Shown in pieces: positions 29,284 to 38,479 of a stretch of DNA of 64,000 nt. The first letter of the stretch is position 1, and every line of letters begins with the position of its first letter. The position numbers were made by a program, and so were the translations under genes. The notes under the pieces are model-generated. The model saw only the letters and a program-made list of their open reading frames with translations, was not told the origin of the DNA and made no database searches. Location: contig CAMCOD010000003.1 of the NCBI GenBank assembly GCA_945876435.1, positions 1 to 64,000 of the forward strand, read 5' to 3'. This stretch comes from an uncultured Clostridia bacterium (GTDB lineage: Bacteria; Bacillota; Clostridia; Oscillospirales; Ruminococcaceae).

Positions 29284-30025
29284 TAACGCAAATAACAATG
29301 TTCTGATTCAGGTTAAAGACCTGACCATGGATTTCGGGGACGTGCATGTTTTAAAAGGCATCTCCACCGAAATTAAAAAGGGAGAAGTTGTGGTCATTGT
29401 CGGCGCTTCCGGCAGCGGCAAAAGCACCTTCCTCCGTACACTGAACCTGCTGGAAGAACCCACCAGCGGCCAGATCCTCTTTGAAGGGGTCGATATCACC
29501 GACAAAAACGTGAATATCAACCTTCACCGTCAAAAAATGGGTACCGTATTTCAGCAGTTCAACCTGTTCCCCCACATGACGATCCTGAAAAACATGACCA
29601 TCGGCCCTATGAAGCTGCTGAAAAAAAGCCAAGAAGAGGCAGAAGCTGAGGCAATGGAGCTGCTCGGACGGGTTGGCCTGGCGGATAGAGCCAACGCCTA
29701 CCCCAGTCAGCTCTCCGGCGGCCAGAAACAGAGGGTTGCCATTGTCCGCGCCTTGGCTATGCACCCGGACGTGATGCTCTTTGACGAGCCAACCTCCGCC
29801 CTGGATCCGGAAATGGTCGGCGAAGTGCTGGAAGTTATGCAAAATCTGGCGAAAGAGGGCATGACTATGGTGGTCGTGACCCATGAGATGGGCTTTGCCC
29901 GAGAGGTCGCCGACCGAGTCATGTTTATCCACGACGGTATCATTGCGGAGGAAAATGATCCGCAATCGTTCTTCACCAATCCACAGCACCCCCGACTGAA
30001 GGAATTCCTGTCAAAAGTACTGTAA
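29273..30025 (+). CDS. Amino-acid ABC transporter ATP-binding protein
   Basis: [42 protein letters not shown]. Confidence 0.97.
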   Translation: MTTNNANNNVLIQVKDLTMDFGDVHVLKGISTEIKKGEVVVIVGASGSGKSTFLRTLNLLEEPTSGQILFEGVDITDKNVNINLHRQKMGTVFQQFNLFPHMTILKNMTIGPMKLLKKSQEEAEAEAMELLGRVGLADRANAYPSQLSGGQKQRVAIVRALAMHPDVMLFDEPTSALDPEMVGEVLEVMQNLAKEGMTMVVVTHEMGFAREVADRVMFIHDGIIAEENDPQSFFTNPQHPRLKEFLSKVL

Positions 30026-30072
30026 AAAAGAATCAAAAGGATGCCTCTGTTTTTTTATGGGTACCCCTATCA

Positions 30073-30126
30073 GCCCATCCGCCGCATACCTCTCTCCTGC
30101 ATCTGCGGCGGATGGGTTTTCTTTTC
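30073..30126 (+). terminator. Rho-independent terminator
   Basis: CCCATCCGCCGCATACC...GCATCTGCGGCGGATGGGTTTTCTTTT. Confidence 0.75.
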
Positions 30127-30247
30127 CCTTTTTGCCGCGGGATTATGTTTTTTCGAATACCGGTTCCAACATTTGGGGAAAAGTATTTTCTTCCTGCTGG
30201 CAATATGATATGATTGTTTCAATATTTGACGAACAGGAGGATATTTT

Positions 30248-31612
30248 ATGTCAAATCTTCGATCTCAGACAGTGGATATGGTCAACGGTCCATTGCTGAA
30301 AAACGTCTGGATATTTGCCGTTCCGTTGATGCTGACCAATCTTCTGCAAATGCTGTTCAATGCAGCGGATACAGTGGTTGTGGGAAGATTTGCGGGAGAA
30401 CAGGCTCTGGCTGCTGTCGGAGCAACCGGTTCCATCTGTTTCCTGCTGATTTCCCTGTTTAACGGGCTCAGTATTGGAAGCAATGTTTTGATTGCCAGAT
30501 ATCTTGGGGCGAACGATCATGAAAAAATAGAAAAATCCGTTCATACCTCGATCACTATGGCAGCGGTCAGCGGTCTGTTTCTGGCTGTACTGGGCTTCTT
30601 CCTGTCCAAACCCCTGCTGAACATGATGTCAACTCCCAGTGATATCATCAATCTGAGTGAGTTATATATGCGTATCTACTTTGTGGGTACCTTTTTTGGC
30701 TTGATTTATAACTTTGGCGCCTCCATTCTGCGTGCCAAAGGCGATACCAAACGCCCTTTGTATTTTCTCTTTATCAGCGGCGTCACCAATATGGTATTGA
30801 ATCTGCTTTTTGTGGTGGTTTTCAAGATGAGCGTTGCCGGCGTTGCCTTTGCAACCGTCATTTCTCAGGCACTTGCCGCGGTATTGGTGTGCATTACGCT
30901 GATCAAAGAAACGGATTCCACCCACTTGGATCTTCAAAAGCTGGGCATTGATCTTTCCATGGCTTGGAACATCATTAAAATCGGCGTACCGGCAGGAATC
31001 CAAGGTATGGCCTTTTCTCTGAGCAATGTTGTGGTGCAGTCCAGCATCAACTCCTTTAATTCTTCCATTATCGTTGCAGGAAACAGCGCCAGCTCCAATG
31101 TTGAAAACTTTGTTTACATCGGTATGTCGGCCTTTACGCAGGCATGTATCACCTTTACCAGCCAAAACATCGGTGCCAACAATCTGAAACGAGTGAAGGA
31201 AATATTTAAGACTACCATGCTTTTGACCATTATCAGCGCAGCGTCGATCGGCTTTATTGTGTGGTATTTTGGTGAATTTTTCCTGGTTCTTTATACCAGC
31301 GAAGCAGCGGTTATTGAAGCCGGCATGATCCGTCTGTTCTGGGTTTCTCTGTTTTTGGTGCTGAACGGTATTCTGGACGTTTTTGTCGCCTCCATGCGAG
31401 GCATGGGGTATTCCACACTGCCAACCATCGTCATGATCGCCGGAATTTGCGGCGTGCGTCTGACCTGGCTGTGGACCGTCTTCCCGATTTACCGGTCTCT
31501 TAAGGTTATTTATATGTGCTTCCCGCTCAGCTGGACGATCACCAGCATTATTCTGGGATTCATCTGGATCAAATGTCACCGTAAACTGATGAAAACAATG
31601 CAAGAGGCATAA
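30248..31612 (+). CDS. MATE family efflux transporter
   Basis: MVNGPLLKNVWIFAVPLMLTNLLQMLFNAADTVVVGRFAG; 12-TM. Confidence 0.95.
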   Translation: MSNLRSQTVDMVNGPLLKNVWIFAVPLMLTNLLQMLFNAADTVVVGRFAGEQALAAVGATGSICFLLISLFNGLSIGSNVLIARYLGANDHEKIEKSVHTSITMAAVSGLFLAVLGFFLSKPLLNMMSTPSDIINLSELYMRIYFVGTFFGLIYNFGASILRAKGDTKRPLYFLFISGVTNMVLNLLFVVVFKMSVAGVAFATVISQALAAVLVCITLIKETDSTHLDLQKLGIDLSMAWNIIKIGVPAGIQGMAFSLSNVVVQSSINSFNSSIIVAGNSASSNVENFVYIGMSAFTQACITFTSQNIGANNLKRVKEIFKTTMLLTIISAASIGFIVWYFGEFFLVLYTSEAAVIEAGMIRLFWVSLFLVLNGILDVFVASMRGMGYSTLPTIVMIAGICGVRLTWLWTVFPIYRSLKVIYMCFPLSWTITSIILGFIWIKCHRKLMKTMQEA

Positions 31613-31616
31613 AAAA

Positions 31617-31647
31617 ACGTCCTGACTTTGGTCAGGACATTTTTTTA
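31617..31647 (+). terminator. Rho-independent terminator inside right end of element
   Basis: GTCCTGACTTTGGTCAGGACATTTTTTT. Confidence 0.8.
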
Positions 31648-31717
31648 TGTTAACAGACCGGTTCGCAAAATTTTTCCACAGTGCGAAAGCTTCGTTTCTC
31701 TATTGGAATTTGTAAGT

Positions 31718-31730
31718 GTTTTCCTTTTGC
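31718..31730. repeat. Right terminal inverted repeat arm of the sigK element
   Basis: GTTTTCCTTTTGC, inverted copy of 25512-25523. Confidence 0.8.
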
Positions 31731-31742
31731 TTTCGCTGTTCA

Positions 31743-32245
31743 AAAAATACTACTCCACCTACCGGGATCAGGAGGATTTGATCTCAATTGGCACCATTGG
31801 TCTGATCAAAGCGGTTTCCAGCTTTGATTATACAAAAGGAACCAAATTCGCTACTTATGCTTGCAGATGTATTGAAAATGAAATCCTGATGTATTTTCGC
31901 AGCAAAAAGAAATCCGCTCATGACGTATACCTCAGCGATTTCATTGATGTTGATAAAGACGGAAACAGCATTACTCTCAACGATATCATCCCCGACGACG
32001 TAAACATTCTGGATGCCATTGATCTGCATTTTCAATCGGAACAGTTATACCGTTACATTCAAAGCCGGCTCAGCCCACGGGAACAAACCATCCTGAAGCT
32101 TCGCTATGGGCTTTATGGTACAAAACCTTTGACTCAAAGAGAGGTCGCGCAAAAACTGAACATTTCCCGTAGCTATGTATCCCGCATCGAGAAAAAAGCC
32201 TTGGAAACCTTGCGAACCTGTCTTTCGCAAGGCAAAAACAACTGA
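31743..32245 (+). pseudogene. sigK: sigK 3' segment (sigma regions 2-4), separated from its start by the element; rejoinable
   Basis: KKYYSTYRDQEDLISIGTIGLIKAVSSFDYTKGTKFATYACRCIENEILMYFR...RLSPREQTILKLRYGLYGTKPLTQREVAQKLNISRSYVSRIEKKAL; in frame with 25304-25504. Confidence 0.96.
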
Positions 32246-32283
32246 AAAAGGCATCACCTCAAAGAGGTGATGCCTTTTTCTCC
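32246..32283. terminator. Rho-independent terminator after sigK
   Basis: AAAAAGGCATCACCTCAAAGAGGTGATGCCTTTTT. Confidence 0.8.
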
Positions 32284-32294
32284 GTTCATTTCGG

Positions 32295-33035
32295 TTATTT
32301 TGCTTTTGTCACAGAAGTAATATGCGGGTTTACACCCTCGTACCAGTAGAGGAAGCCTTCCATATCAATTTTTTCACCGATTTCCAAGGCTTTTACGGCT
32401 GCGTAAACATCTGTGGTTTTATCGCACAGATAGGATTCTACCGTGAAGGTATAAGTTTCACCATTCAAAGAAGCCTGGAAGTATAGGTCATCGCCATCCT
32501 GACCGGAACCATCCCAGTTGTACAGGAAAGCAACCTCATTGCCGTCCGCATCTTTGGAAGCTTCTACCGTCAGACCTTTGAAGGCAGCAAACTGGTTCTG
32601 ATGATCAACCAGTTCTTCTTTTCCCAGCAGTGCAGTCACATCGGTGGCAGGAGCTACATAGCTGCCATCCATGATCTCGAAGCTTGCATCAATGATCTCA
32701 ACTTCGCCAGCCCATTCTGATTTGTAGCCGGTAACCTTGATTTTGGTACCCTGGGTCAGTTTGCCGTAATCCGTCTCCGAGCAGGCCATATTGTACAGGA
32801 AATAAGCACCGTCCCCATCCTGGGCATAAACAGTCGCTTTATCCTCCCACCAGGACTGCTTTGCCTGAACGTACGCTTCGATGACAACTTCGCTGTCCAA
32901 CTCAGCGGCAACATACTCTTTGTACGTCATAACGCCTTCGGATTTGGCAGAAGGATCATCTTTCTTTGTGGTGGAGCAGGCTGCCATAGAAAGAACCATG
33001 GTAAAAGCCAGCGCCAATGCTAAAATTTTTCTCAT
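32295..33035 (-). CDS. Secreted lipoprotein of unknown function, possible OB-fold-like region
   Basis: MRKILALALAFTMVLSMAACSTTKK lipobox; GTKIKVTGYKSEWAGEVEIIDA. Confidence 0.7.
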   Translation of the reverse strand: MRKILALALAFTMVLSMAACSTTKKDDPSAKSEGVMTYKEYVAAELDSEVVIEAYVQAKQSWWEDKATVYAQDGDGAYFLYNMACSETDYGKLTQGTKIKVTGYKSEWAGEVEIIDASFEIMDGSYVAPATDVTALLGKEELVDHQNQFAAFKGLTVEASKDADGNEVAFLYNWDGSGQDGDDLYFQASLNGETYTFTVESYLCDKTTDVYAAVKALEIGEKIDMEGFLYWYEGVNPHITSVTKAK

Positions 33036-33122
33036 ATTTATTCTCCTTTGCAACGTAATGTCCCTTGGGACAAGGATATTATACATCAAAAAACAAAGAA
33101 ATCAATGTCTTGTCAGGTAATT

Positions 33123-34718
33123 TTACATTCTTTTCTTCCGAATCGCCTCAAAAAGAACATAGAAAAGGATCAAAATCCACGCAATTGCCAATATGGACAG
33201 CAAGGCCACCGATGCTGCGGGCAGTTCACCCAATTCTTCCCGGTCAACTGAAATAGAAGCCCTGCCGCCAATCTGATCCAAGCGGTAAAGAGAGCTCACA
33301 TCCGCGAAAAGTTTTTCTATATAGCTGTTGTCCACTGTTTCCTTCCGTTTGACGGATTTGGTCACATTTTCAATCAGCTGTCCCGCCGCATCCCGCAGGG
33401 AGGCGGAACCATTAAACACCGGTGTGACGAAGGTATTCTCCACATGATCCAGCAAAAGCTGAGAGGCCTTGATTTTTACATCGTAAAATGTACTGTTATC
33501 GTCCCTGATGCGGGACAGGTAGGTCTGATAGGCAGCAGAATTTTGCGCTTTGAGGGTAACAGGCACATAACCCTCGGTTTGAGCGTAAGCGATCTGCAGC
33601 TCATTGGTCAGCAAATACTGGGCAAAAAGCCAGGAAGCCAAAACTTCCTGCGGATCCTCCCTGTTAAAGATACAAACCGATGGCCCTTGCGAGATCATCT
33701 GCGGCTGTTCCGGGTCAAACTGGGGCACCATCTTAACCTCTGTCTCAAATTCTATAAATTTATCTCTGCTGATATCTGACAGGGGTGCGTGGCTTCCCAT
33801 CCAGGTCGCGCCGGCGGTGGAGTCAATGGCGAAAACACACTGGCCCGCGTTCAGGAAGTTGGCCGGGTAGCTGGAAATCTTGAAGGTGGAAAACGCACCG
33901 CTTTTGGCATGTTGAGCAATGGTATTCAACAGTTCTCTGGTCGTATCGTTGAACAGCAGGATCTCTCCCCTGTCGTTGGAATAGCCGGCCTCCTTTTGAC
34001 ACAGCATTTGGATCATCATGTTATCCGTAGACTTGTCAATAAAGGGGATCATGACGTTCTGACCGTTCAGGCGGTAAGTCCCGTCCACGTTTTTTGCAAG
34101 GGCCGCTTCCGAAACCTCCCAGATAAAATCCCAAGTCAATACCTCCGGCAGTTCATAGCCCAGCTTCTCCACATAGGTTTTATTGACATAACAAGCTTCG
34201 GTGGAACGCATAAATGGGATCGCGTAATGCTGTCCGTCAATCACACATTCTTCCAAAAAAGAAGGGATCATCTCCTCCTGCGTTGGGGAGTCGAACCGAA
34301 GCGAGCTGCCGCCCAGACCATATTTTTCATTTGCAAACAGCTCATCCAACGGCACCACCGTATTGGCTCCTGTTAAATAAGTGGCAATATGATCCGGATA
34401 TGTTATGCACACATTGGGTGTGGTATTGGTGGAAATATTGGTGATCACATCGTTATAGATCTTTCCATAATCCGTATAAAGCCGCAGATTTACCGTAATA
34501 TTGGGGTATAAAGCCTGAAAATCAGCAATTGCCTTCTCGTAGATTCGGGTCTGAGTCTTATTCGTATCGTTTTTGGCCCAAAAAGTGATTTCATAATCCC
34601 GGGATTCATCAAAATCTTCCGGAATCGCAAAGGCCTCCAGGCCTCTTGAGCCATGACAGCCACTGAACAGAAAGGAAAACAGCATTGCAAAGACCAAACA
34701 AAGCGAAATCTTTCTCAT
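33123..34718 (-). CDS. Extracellular solute-binding protein family 1, lipoprotein with extra C-terminal TM helix
   Basis: Lipobox LFSGC; ITFWAKNDTNKTQ...ALYPNITV; C-terminal SVALLSILAIAWILILFYVLFEAIRKKRM. Confidence 0.88.
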   Translation of the reverse strand: MRKISLCLVFAMLFSFLFSGCHGSRGLEAFAIPEDFDESRDYEITFWAKNDTNKTQTRIYEKAIADFQALYPNITVNLRLYTDYGKIYNDVITNISTNTTPNVCITYPDHIATYLTGANTVVPLDELFANEKYGLGGSSLRFDSPTQEEMIPSFLEECVIDGQHYAIPFMRSTEACYVNKTYVEKLGYELPEVLTWDFIWEVSEAALAKNVDGTYRLNGQNVMIPFIDKSTDNMMIQMLCQKEAGYSNDRGEILLFNDTTRELLNTIAQHAKSGAFSTFKISSYPANFLNAGQCVFAIDSTAGATWMGSHAPLSDISRDKFIEFETEVKMVPQFDPEQPQMISQGPSVCIFNREDPQEVLASWLFAQYLLTNELQIAYAQTEGYVPVTLKAQNSAAYQTYLSRIRDDNSTFYDVKIKASQLLLDHVENTFVTPVFNGSASLRDAAGQLIENVTKSVKRKETVDNSYIEKLFADVSSLYRLDQIGGRASISVDREELGELPAASVALLSILAIAWILILFYVLFEAIRKKRM

Positions 34719-35581
34719 TATCCCTTGGTTCCTCCTCTCGATACGCCCTCCATGATTTTTTTGTGGAACAGCAGGAACAGCAGGATCAGCGGAATGGAAA
34801 TAACCACGACCGCTGCCATCATAGCGGGAATATTTTCCCTGCCCATTCCGTTTTCCCGAATTTCCTGGATGCCATTGGAAACCAGATAGTAGGCCGGATC
34901 GTCAGTGATCAGCCGGGGCCACACATAGGAATTCCAGCACTCAATCACCTTCAAAATGGTGATGGTGATAATGGTCGGACGGCAGATAGGAAGCAAAACC
35001 TTCAGCAGATAGCCCAAATCGGAACAGCCGTCCACCTTCGCCGCATAGTACAGTTCGTCCGGGATCTGGGCGAAATTTTCTTTGAGCAGATAAATGTAAA
35101 ATACAGAGGTCACCGAAGGCAGAATCAGTCCCAGAAAGCTATTTCGCAGATCAAGATTGGTGATCGTCACATAGTTTGTGATCACCACCAGTTCCCCCGG
35201 TATCATCATCAGAGAGAGGAACAGAGTAAACGCCAAATTTTTCCCCCTAAAGTCCAGTCTGGCAAAGGCGAAGGCCGCTAAAACCGTCACCACCAGCATG
35301 ATCGCTGTGGTCACAACTGTGAATATCAGCGTATTCAGCAGATAATTGGTCAACGGTACGGTCGTAAAGACATCCACATAGTTCTGTAAGGTTGGCGAAA
35401 GGGTAAACAGCTTGGGAATATACTCCGAGTTATAGGAACTGTAGCTTTTTACTGAGCTGAGAAGCATCCAGTAAAAGGGAAACAGCACCATCAATGCCCA
35501 AAACGTCAGCAGAACATAAGTCAAGGTTTTCAGAGCTGTTTTTCTCAATCTTGCCTTCTGTTCCATTTTTGCAACATTCAT
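34718..35581 (-). CDS. Carbohydrate ABC transporter permease (UgpE-like)
   Basis: FALSLMMIPGELVVI-type region; EAA-like loop ELYYAAKVDGCSDLGYLLKVLLPICRPTI. Confidence 0.92.
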   Translation of the reverse strand: MNVAKMEQKARLRKTALKTLTYVLLTFWALMVLFPFYWMLLSSVKSYSSYNSEYIPKLFTLSPTLQNYVDVFTTVPLTNYLLNTLIFTVVTTAIMLVVTVLAAFAFARLDFRGKNLAFTLFLSLMMIPGELVVITNYVTITNLDLRNSFLGLILPSVTSVFYIYLLKENFAQIPDELYYAAKVDGCSDLGYLLKVLLPICRPTIITITILKVIECWNSYVWPRLITDDPAYYLVSNGIQEIRENGMGRENIPAMMAAVVVISIPLILLFLLFHKKIMEGVSRGGTKG

Positions 35582-35593
35582 CGCTTTTCCCTC

Positions 35594-36484
35594 CTAATAG
35601 TGCACATGCTTTTTGCTGATCAGCAGATTAATGCAGGTGATGGTCAATACAACCGCAAACAAAAGAATGGCTGCCGCCGACGCGAAGGAGGGATAACCAC
35701 CGCTGTTGCCATAAAGCATATCATAAATATATCCCACTATGGTGTTCATTTCTGCCGCGTTCAAATCGGTACCAAAAAGGGCCACCGCATCGCTGTAAAC
35801 CTTAAATGCACCAATAAAACCGGTGATGATCAAATAAAACAGGGTTGGTGAAATCATTGGGATGGTGATGCTGAAAAATGTCCGCAGCTTTGAAGTTCCA
35901 TCCACCTTTGCCGCCCGGTAATAGTCCGGATTCACTGAGGCTAAAGCGCTGGTCAGGATCAAAATCTTGAAAGGCAGCACGACCCAAATCGTATAAAAAC
36001 ATAAAACAAACATTTTCGCCCAGTAGGGTCCGTCAATAAAATCAATCGGTGTCATACCGAAAAAGCTGAGAATCAGATTGACCAAGCCATCGGTATAGGC
36101 TGTCTTTTTAAAAAGGATCATGAACACCAGTCCCACCGCCAGAGTGTTGGTCACATAAGGCAGAAAATAGATGGTTTGGTACAGATCCCGCAGCTTCTCA
36201 ATGGAGCTCAGGCCCACCGAAATCAGCAGCGCAAGGGCTGTTGACAGCGGAACCGTAATGAGAACCAAAATAAACGTGTTTTTCAGAGCCTGCAAAAAAT
36301 ATGGGTCCCGCAAAACATAAGAGTAATTGTAAAGCCCTATGCCAAAGAAAGTTTGAGAAGCGGAATTATATCCTTCCTCAACAGAATAAACAAACACGTC
36401 GATCAGCGGATAGACCATAAAAGCTCCCAGAAAGAGTATTGCCGGCAGCAAATAGAGCCAGCCCTTCCAGTCCTTTTTATCCAT
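35594..36484 (-). CDS. Carbohydrate ABC transporter permease (UgpA-like)
   Basis: WKGWLYLLPAILFLGAFMVYPLI; DYYRAAKVDGTSKLRTFFSITIPMISPTL. Confidence 0.92.
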   Translation of the reverse strand: MDKKDWKGWLYLLPAILFLGAFMVYPLIDVFVYSVEEGYNSASQTFFGIGLYNYSYVLRDPYFLQALKNTFILVLITVPLSTALALLISVGLSSIEKLRDLYQTIYFLPYVTNTLAVGLVFMILFKKTAYTDGLVNLILSFFGMTPIDFIDGPYWAKMFVLCFYTIWVVLPFKILILTSALASVNPDYYRAAKVDGTSKLRTFFSITIPMISPTLFYLIITGFIGAFKVYSDAVALFGTDLNAAEMNTIVGYIYDMLYGNSGGYPSFASAAAILLFAVVLTITCINLLISKKHVHY

Positions 36485-37604
36485 TTTCCTTCTCCTCCCG
36501 TTCATTCCATTTGAAAGGAAGTCTCTCCCCGCTTTCCCGGTCAAACAGGAACAGTTTATTGGGCTTAATATCGAAACGAACTGTCTCGGACGGGACTTTC
36601 TCCCGGTTTTCCGCGCTGATGATGGAGCGGATGGTGGGGTTTTCGGAAGCTTCATGGGTGGAAACGACGGTAATATCCCGTCCCATCACCTCCACAGCGT
36701 TGCGTTTGCAGCCAAGTGCGCCGTTTTCCCGCAGAAGAAAGCCTTCCGGTCGGATAGCCACCGATACTTCCTGATCCTTAACTCCCTCCACAGGGAAAAT
36801 TGGATCCGGACCAAGATAGAGCACACTTTCTTTGACCTGACCACGGAACACATTGATGGGTGGCGTCCCCAAAAAAGTGGCCACAAAGAGATTGCTCGGA
36901 TCGTCATAGACTTGCTGCGGTTTGCCGATCTGCTGAATAACGCCAGCTTTCATCACCACGATCAAATCCGAAATGCTCATGGCCTCCTCTTGATCGTGGG
37001 TCACAAAAACAGTGGTAATCTTCGTTTCCCTCTGGATACGGCGGATCTCCTCTCTGGTCTGCAGCCGCAGACGGGCATCCAGATTGGAAAGCGGTTCGTC
37101 CATCAGAAGAACTTTTGGCCTTTTTACCAGCGCTCGGGCAATGGCAACCCTTTGCTGCTGTCCACCGGAAAGCTCGCTGGGCTTACGCTCCATCAGCGAA
37201 TCGATCTGCACCAGTTTGGCCGCTTCCTTTGCCTTTTCCAGCATTTCTTTCTTGGACAGTCTATCCTTCCCCTTCCGGTTTTGCAGCGGAAACAGGATAT
37301 TTTGTTTTACCGTCAGATGCGGATACAGGGCATAATTCTGGAACACAAAGCCCACGCCTCGGTTTTCCGCGGGAAGATCCGTTACGTCGTCATCACCGAA
37401 GAAAATTTTGCCGCTGGTGGGCTTCAGTAAGCCGCAGAGCAGATTCAAAGCTGTGCTTTTGCCGCAGCCGGAAGGACCCAACAGACCAATCAGTTTGCCG
37501 TCCGGAATCTCCACATTAAAATGATTCACCGCAATCACGTCTTCATGGGTATTTTTATTGCGGCTGGGGAATGTTTTTGTCAGATTTTGTACTACAATTT
37601 TCAT
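36477..37604 (-). CDS. Sugar ABC transporter ATPase (UgpC/MsmK-like)
   Basis: LLGPSGCGKSTALNLL; LSGGQQQRVAIARALV; TOBE-like C-terminus. Confidence 0.93.
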   Translation of the reverse strand: MKIVVQNLTKTFPSRNKNTHEDVIAVNHFNVEIPDGKLIGLLGPSGCGKSTALNLLCGLLKPTSGKIFFGDDDVTDLPAENRGVGFVFQNYALYPHLTVKQNILFPLQNRKGKDRLSKKEMLEKAKEAAKLVQIDSLMERKPSELSGGQQQRVAIARALVKRPKVLLMDEPLSNLDARLRLQTREEIRRIQRETKITTVFVTHDQEEAMSISDLIVVMKAGVIQQIGKPQQVYDDPSNLFVATFLGTPPINVFRGQVKESVLYLGPDPIFPVEGVKDQEVSVAIRPEGFLLRENGALGCKRNAVEVMGRDITVVSTHEASENPTIRSIISAENREKVPSETVRFDIKPNKLFLFDRESGERLPFKWNEREEKENG

Positions 37605-37725
37605 GTTATCCCTTTCCTTGTATCGTGGTTTGGATAAACGCTCATACTCAAGTTCATTTTATTCCAAGGGAACTGTCAAGTCAATGAATGTTTTTCGAAA
37701 AGCTCAGTTGCCGGAACTTTTTCTC

Positions 37726-38385
37726 CTACAGCAGGGTAAATGTGCTGCGGCTGCCGCTTAAAACGCCTTCCGCTTTTAAACGGCTGATCTCCATAGATAA
37801 ACCGCTTCGATCTACCCCCAAATAATCCGCCAGCTCCTGCCGGTCAAAAGGAATCGTGAATTGACGGCTTCCCTGCTGTCTGGCTTGCTGAGCCAGATAA
37901 GTCAGCAGCTTTTCTCTGGTGGTACGCTTGCCAAGTACCTGTATTTTTTCGTGAAAGCGGACATTTTTATCCGCTAAGACTGTCAGCAGATTGCGCAGAA
38001 GCTGCTGATGAAAGGTACAGCCTTTTCCGCAGGGAGAAACGATCCGTTGGCAGTCCAGCAGCAGTACTTCGCTGTCCCTTGCAGCCGTCACACTGACCGG
38101 CAGAGCCTCCAGACCAGCGCAGGCAAAGGCTTCCCCAAATAGCTCTCCTTCTGTGACCTGAGCCACTATGCTCCGCTTTCCGTAATAATCGCTTTGCCAG
38201 ATCCTTGCCTCCCCCCGCAGCAGAATTCCGACAGAACGAGGCGCGTCTCCCTCCCGGAAAATATTCTGCTCTTTGGGGAAATTCTGTATTTTTACATCCA
38301 AACAAGCCAGTAGGAACGGTAATTCTTCCTCCGAGATCCCCTGAAACAGGGGACAGTTCTTTAAAATTCCAGTATATCCTTTCAT
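37726..38385 (-). CDS. Crp/Fnr family transcriptional regulator
   Basis: cNMP-binding-like region LFQGISEEELPFLLACLD...; HTH RQELADYLGVDRSGLSMEISRLKAEGVL. Confidence 0.92.
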   Translation of the reverse strand: MKGYTGILKNCPLFQGISEEELPFLLACLDVKIQNFPKEQNIFREGDAPRSVGILLRGEARIWQSDYYGKRSIVAQVTEGELFGEAFACAGLEALPVSVTAARDSEVLLLDCQRIVSPCGKGCTFHQQLLRNLLTVLADKNVRFHEKIQVLGKRTTREKLLTYLAQQARQQGSRQFTIPFDRQELADYLGVDRSGLSMEISRLKAEGVLSGSRSTFTLL

Positions 38386-38398
38386 TTCATGCTCCTTT

Positions 38399-38414
38399 TG
38401 TTGAATTTTCAACA
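38399..38414. promoter_or_regulatory. Palindromic operator candidate in Crp/Fnr-ferredoxin intergenic region
   Basis: TGTTGAA-TT-TTCAACA, perfect 7-bp arms. Confidence 0.45.
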
Positions 38415-38479
38415 TACAACAGGCTTTTACTATAGTATACTGAATTTGCAAAGTCAAGTAATCAATGGAGGTTTGCAAA

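Larger units (their letters stand above)
25499..31747. mobile_element. skin-like sigma-K intervening element, about 6243 bp between duplicated 5-bp AAAAA cores
   Basis: Separates two in-frame sigK parts; AAAAA at 25499-25503 and 31742-31746; terminal inverted GCAAAAGGAAA repeats (25512-25522, 31720-31730 rc); encodes large serine recombinase. Confidence 0.95.

Noticed and set aside
31628-31741. Possible alternative start giving a free-standing 205-aa sigma factor inside the right element end
   Set aside because: N-terminal residues before KKYYST are not sigma-like; sequence lies in the att arm and is not expected to be translated as SigK; the reading frame is explained by excision.
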